NCBI GenBank assembly: GCA_902489475.1
Contig: CABUAH010000078.1
Coordinates: forward strand, 1-6,477
Origin: an uncultured Oscillospiraceae bacterium
GTDB taxonomy: Bacteria > Bacillota > Clostridia > Oscillospirales > Ruminococcaceae
Reading direction: 5' to 3'
DNA length: 6,477 nt
Shown: in pieces, positions 6,302-6,477 of the stretch
Layout of the letters: every line of letters starts with the position of its first letter
How positions within the stretch are numbered: the first letter of the stretch is position 1
Made by a program: the position numbers and the translations under genes
The notes under the pieces: model-generated
Seen by the model: the letters and a program-made list of their open reading frames with translations, nothing else
The model's database searches: none
Told to the model about the DNA's origin: nothing

Positions 6302-6329
6302 AATCCGAGAGATTAATACCTCTCGGATT
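6302..6329 (-). terminator. Hairpin just after purD, terminator-like for minus-strand transcripts
   Basis: A perfect 10-bp stem pairs 6302-6311 (AATCCGAGAG) with 6320-6329 (CTCTCGGATT) around an 8-base loop. No T-run follows on the plus strand. On the minus strand the stem is followed by one G and six T (complement of 6295-6300), so it fits a terminator that stops antisense transcripts entering purD. On the plus strand it could protect the mRNA 3' end or help the stronger terminator 30 bases on. Confidence 0.65.
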
Positions 6330-6358
6330 CAGTCTGTAGAAAAACCTTGTTATTAATC

Positions 6359-6400
6359 AAAAGAGGGGACACTTTCACTTACAAAGCGTCCCCTCTTTTT
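6359..6400 (+). terminator. Strong intrinsic terminator of the alaS-HIT-purD operon
   Basis: A perfect 12-bp stem pairs 6359-6370 with 6388-6399 (AAAAGAGGGGAC with its exact complement). The 17-base loop can extend the hairpin by a further CTTT/AAAG stem (6372-6375 with 6383-6386) after one mismatch. T at 6396-6400 gives the T-run, part of which is also in the stem. The A-run at the 5' base would give a short T-run on the minus strand as well. Confidence 0.88.
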
Positions 6401-6426
6401 AGGCAGTCCACCGGACTGCCTAAAAA
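6396..6426. repeat. 14-bp perfect palindrome overlapping the operon terminator
   Basis: Positions 6396-6409 (TTTTTAGGCAGTCC) are exactly complementary to 6413-6426, with a three-base ACC loop. The left arm starts on the T-run of the preceding terminator, so the two hairpins cannot both form completely. It could be a second terminator (on the minus strand too) or a copy of a dispersed palindromic repeat. One window cannot tell which. Confidence 0.7.
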
Positions 6427-6463
6427 TTCACCCCTTGAAAAGCGCTTGCAAAAAAGAATTTCG

Positions 6464-6477
6464 CCGTCTGCGGACGG
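6464..6477. repeat. Palindrome cut by the right end of the window
   Basis: CCGTC (6464-6468) pairs with GACGG (6473-6477) around TGCG. The left flank TTCG (6460-6463) suggests that the stem would extend if CGAA follows outside the window, but that is not visible. It is GC-rich compared with its flanks, like the palindrome at 6396-6426. Confidence 0.45.

Overview
The window looks like chromosomal DNA from a low-GC Gram-positive anaerobe of the Clostridia, possibly the Ruminococcaceae/Oscillospiraceae. This rests on the AT-rich sequence, strong AGGAGG-type ribosome binding sites before every gene, a T-box riboswitch before alaS, a chromosomally encoded CCA on the tRNA, and the style of the PurD and AlaRS proteins. 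The exact taxon is inferred, not shown. There is no sign of a mobile element, CRISPR array, phage gene or broken gene.

Layout. Positions 19-879 hold two small plus-strand genes: a single-domain bacterial PH protein, then a two-helix membrane protein ending in a RanBP2-type zinc finger. Both seem more AT-rich than the genes to their right. A two-way terminator (896-939) separates them from a convergent minus-strand tRNA-Leu(CAA) (946-1032), which has its own near-consensus promoter (1049-1077). Positions 1101-1211 hold two short hairpins of unknown role. A four-helix membrane protein of the CmpB-like 'ABC-transporter type IV' family follows (1228-1641).

The main unit is a T-box controlled operon. 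A promoter (1638-1666) overlaps the stop codon of the membrane gene. It drives a leader of about 240 nt with a complete alanine-type T-box: Stem I, a GCU specifier candidate, the UGGU bulge, and mutually exclusive antiterminator and terminator. Then come alaS (1917-4565), a HINT-type HIT hydrolase (4581-4922) and purD (4941-6296), with gaps of only 15 and 18 bases and no terminator between them. Uncharged tRNA-Ala should therefore raise expression of AlaRS and probably also of the HIT protein and PurD. AlaRS makes alanyl-AMP as an intermediate, and HINT proteins hydrolyse aminoacyl-AMP and related phosphoramidates, so that pairing is chemically plausible. PurD (glycine- and ATP-using purine synthesis) is a less obvious passenger.

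Positions 6297-6477 are non-coding and dense in inverted repeats: a hairpin with a minus-strand T-run, a strong two-way terminator, a 14-bp palindrome that shares the terminator's T-run, and the start of another palindrome cut by the window end. Most of the window is ordinary housekeeping DNA. I found no convincing undescribed system; the points most worth checking are the coupling of purD to an alanine T-box, the RanBP2-type finger on a small bacterial membrane protein, and the palindrome cluster at the right end.
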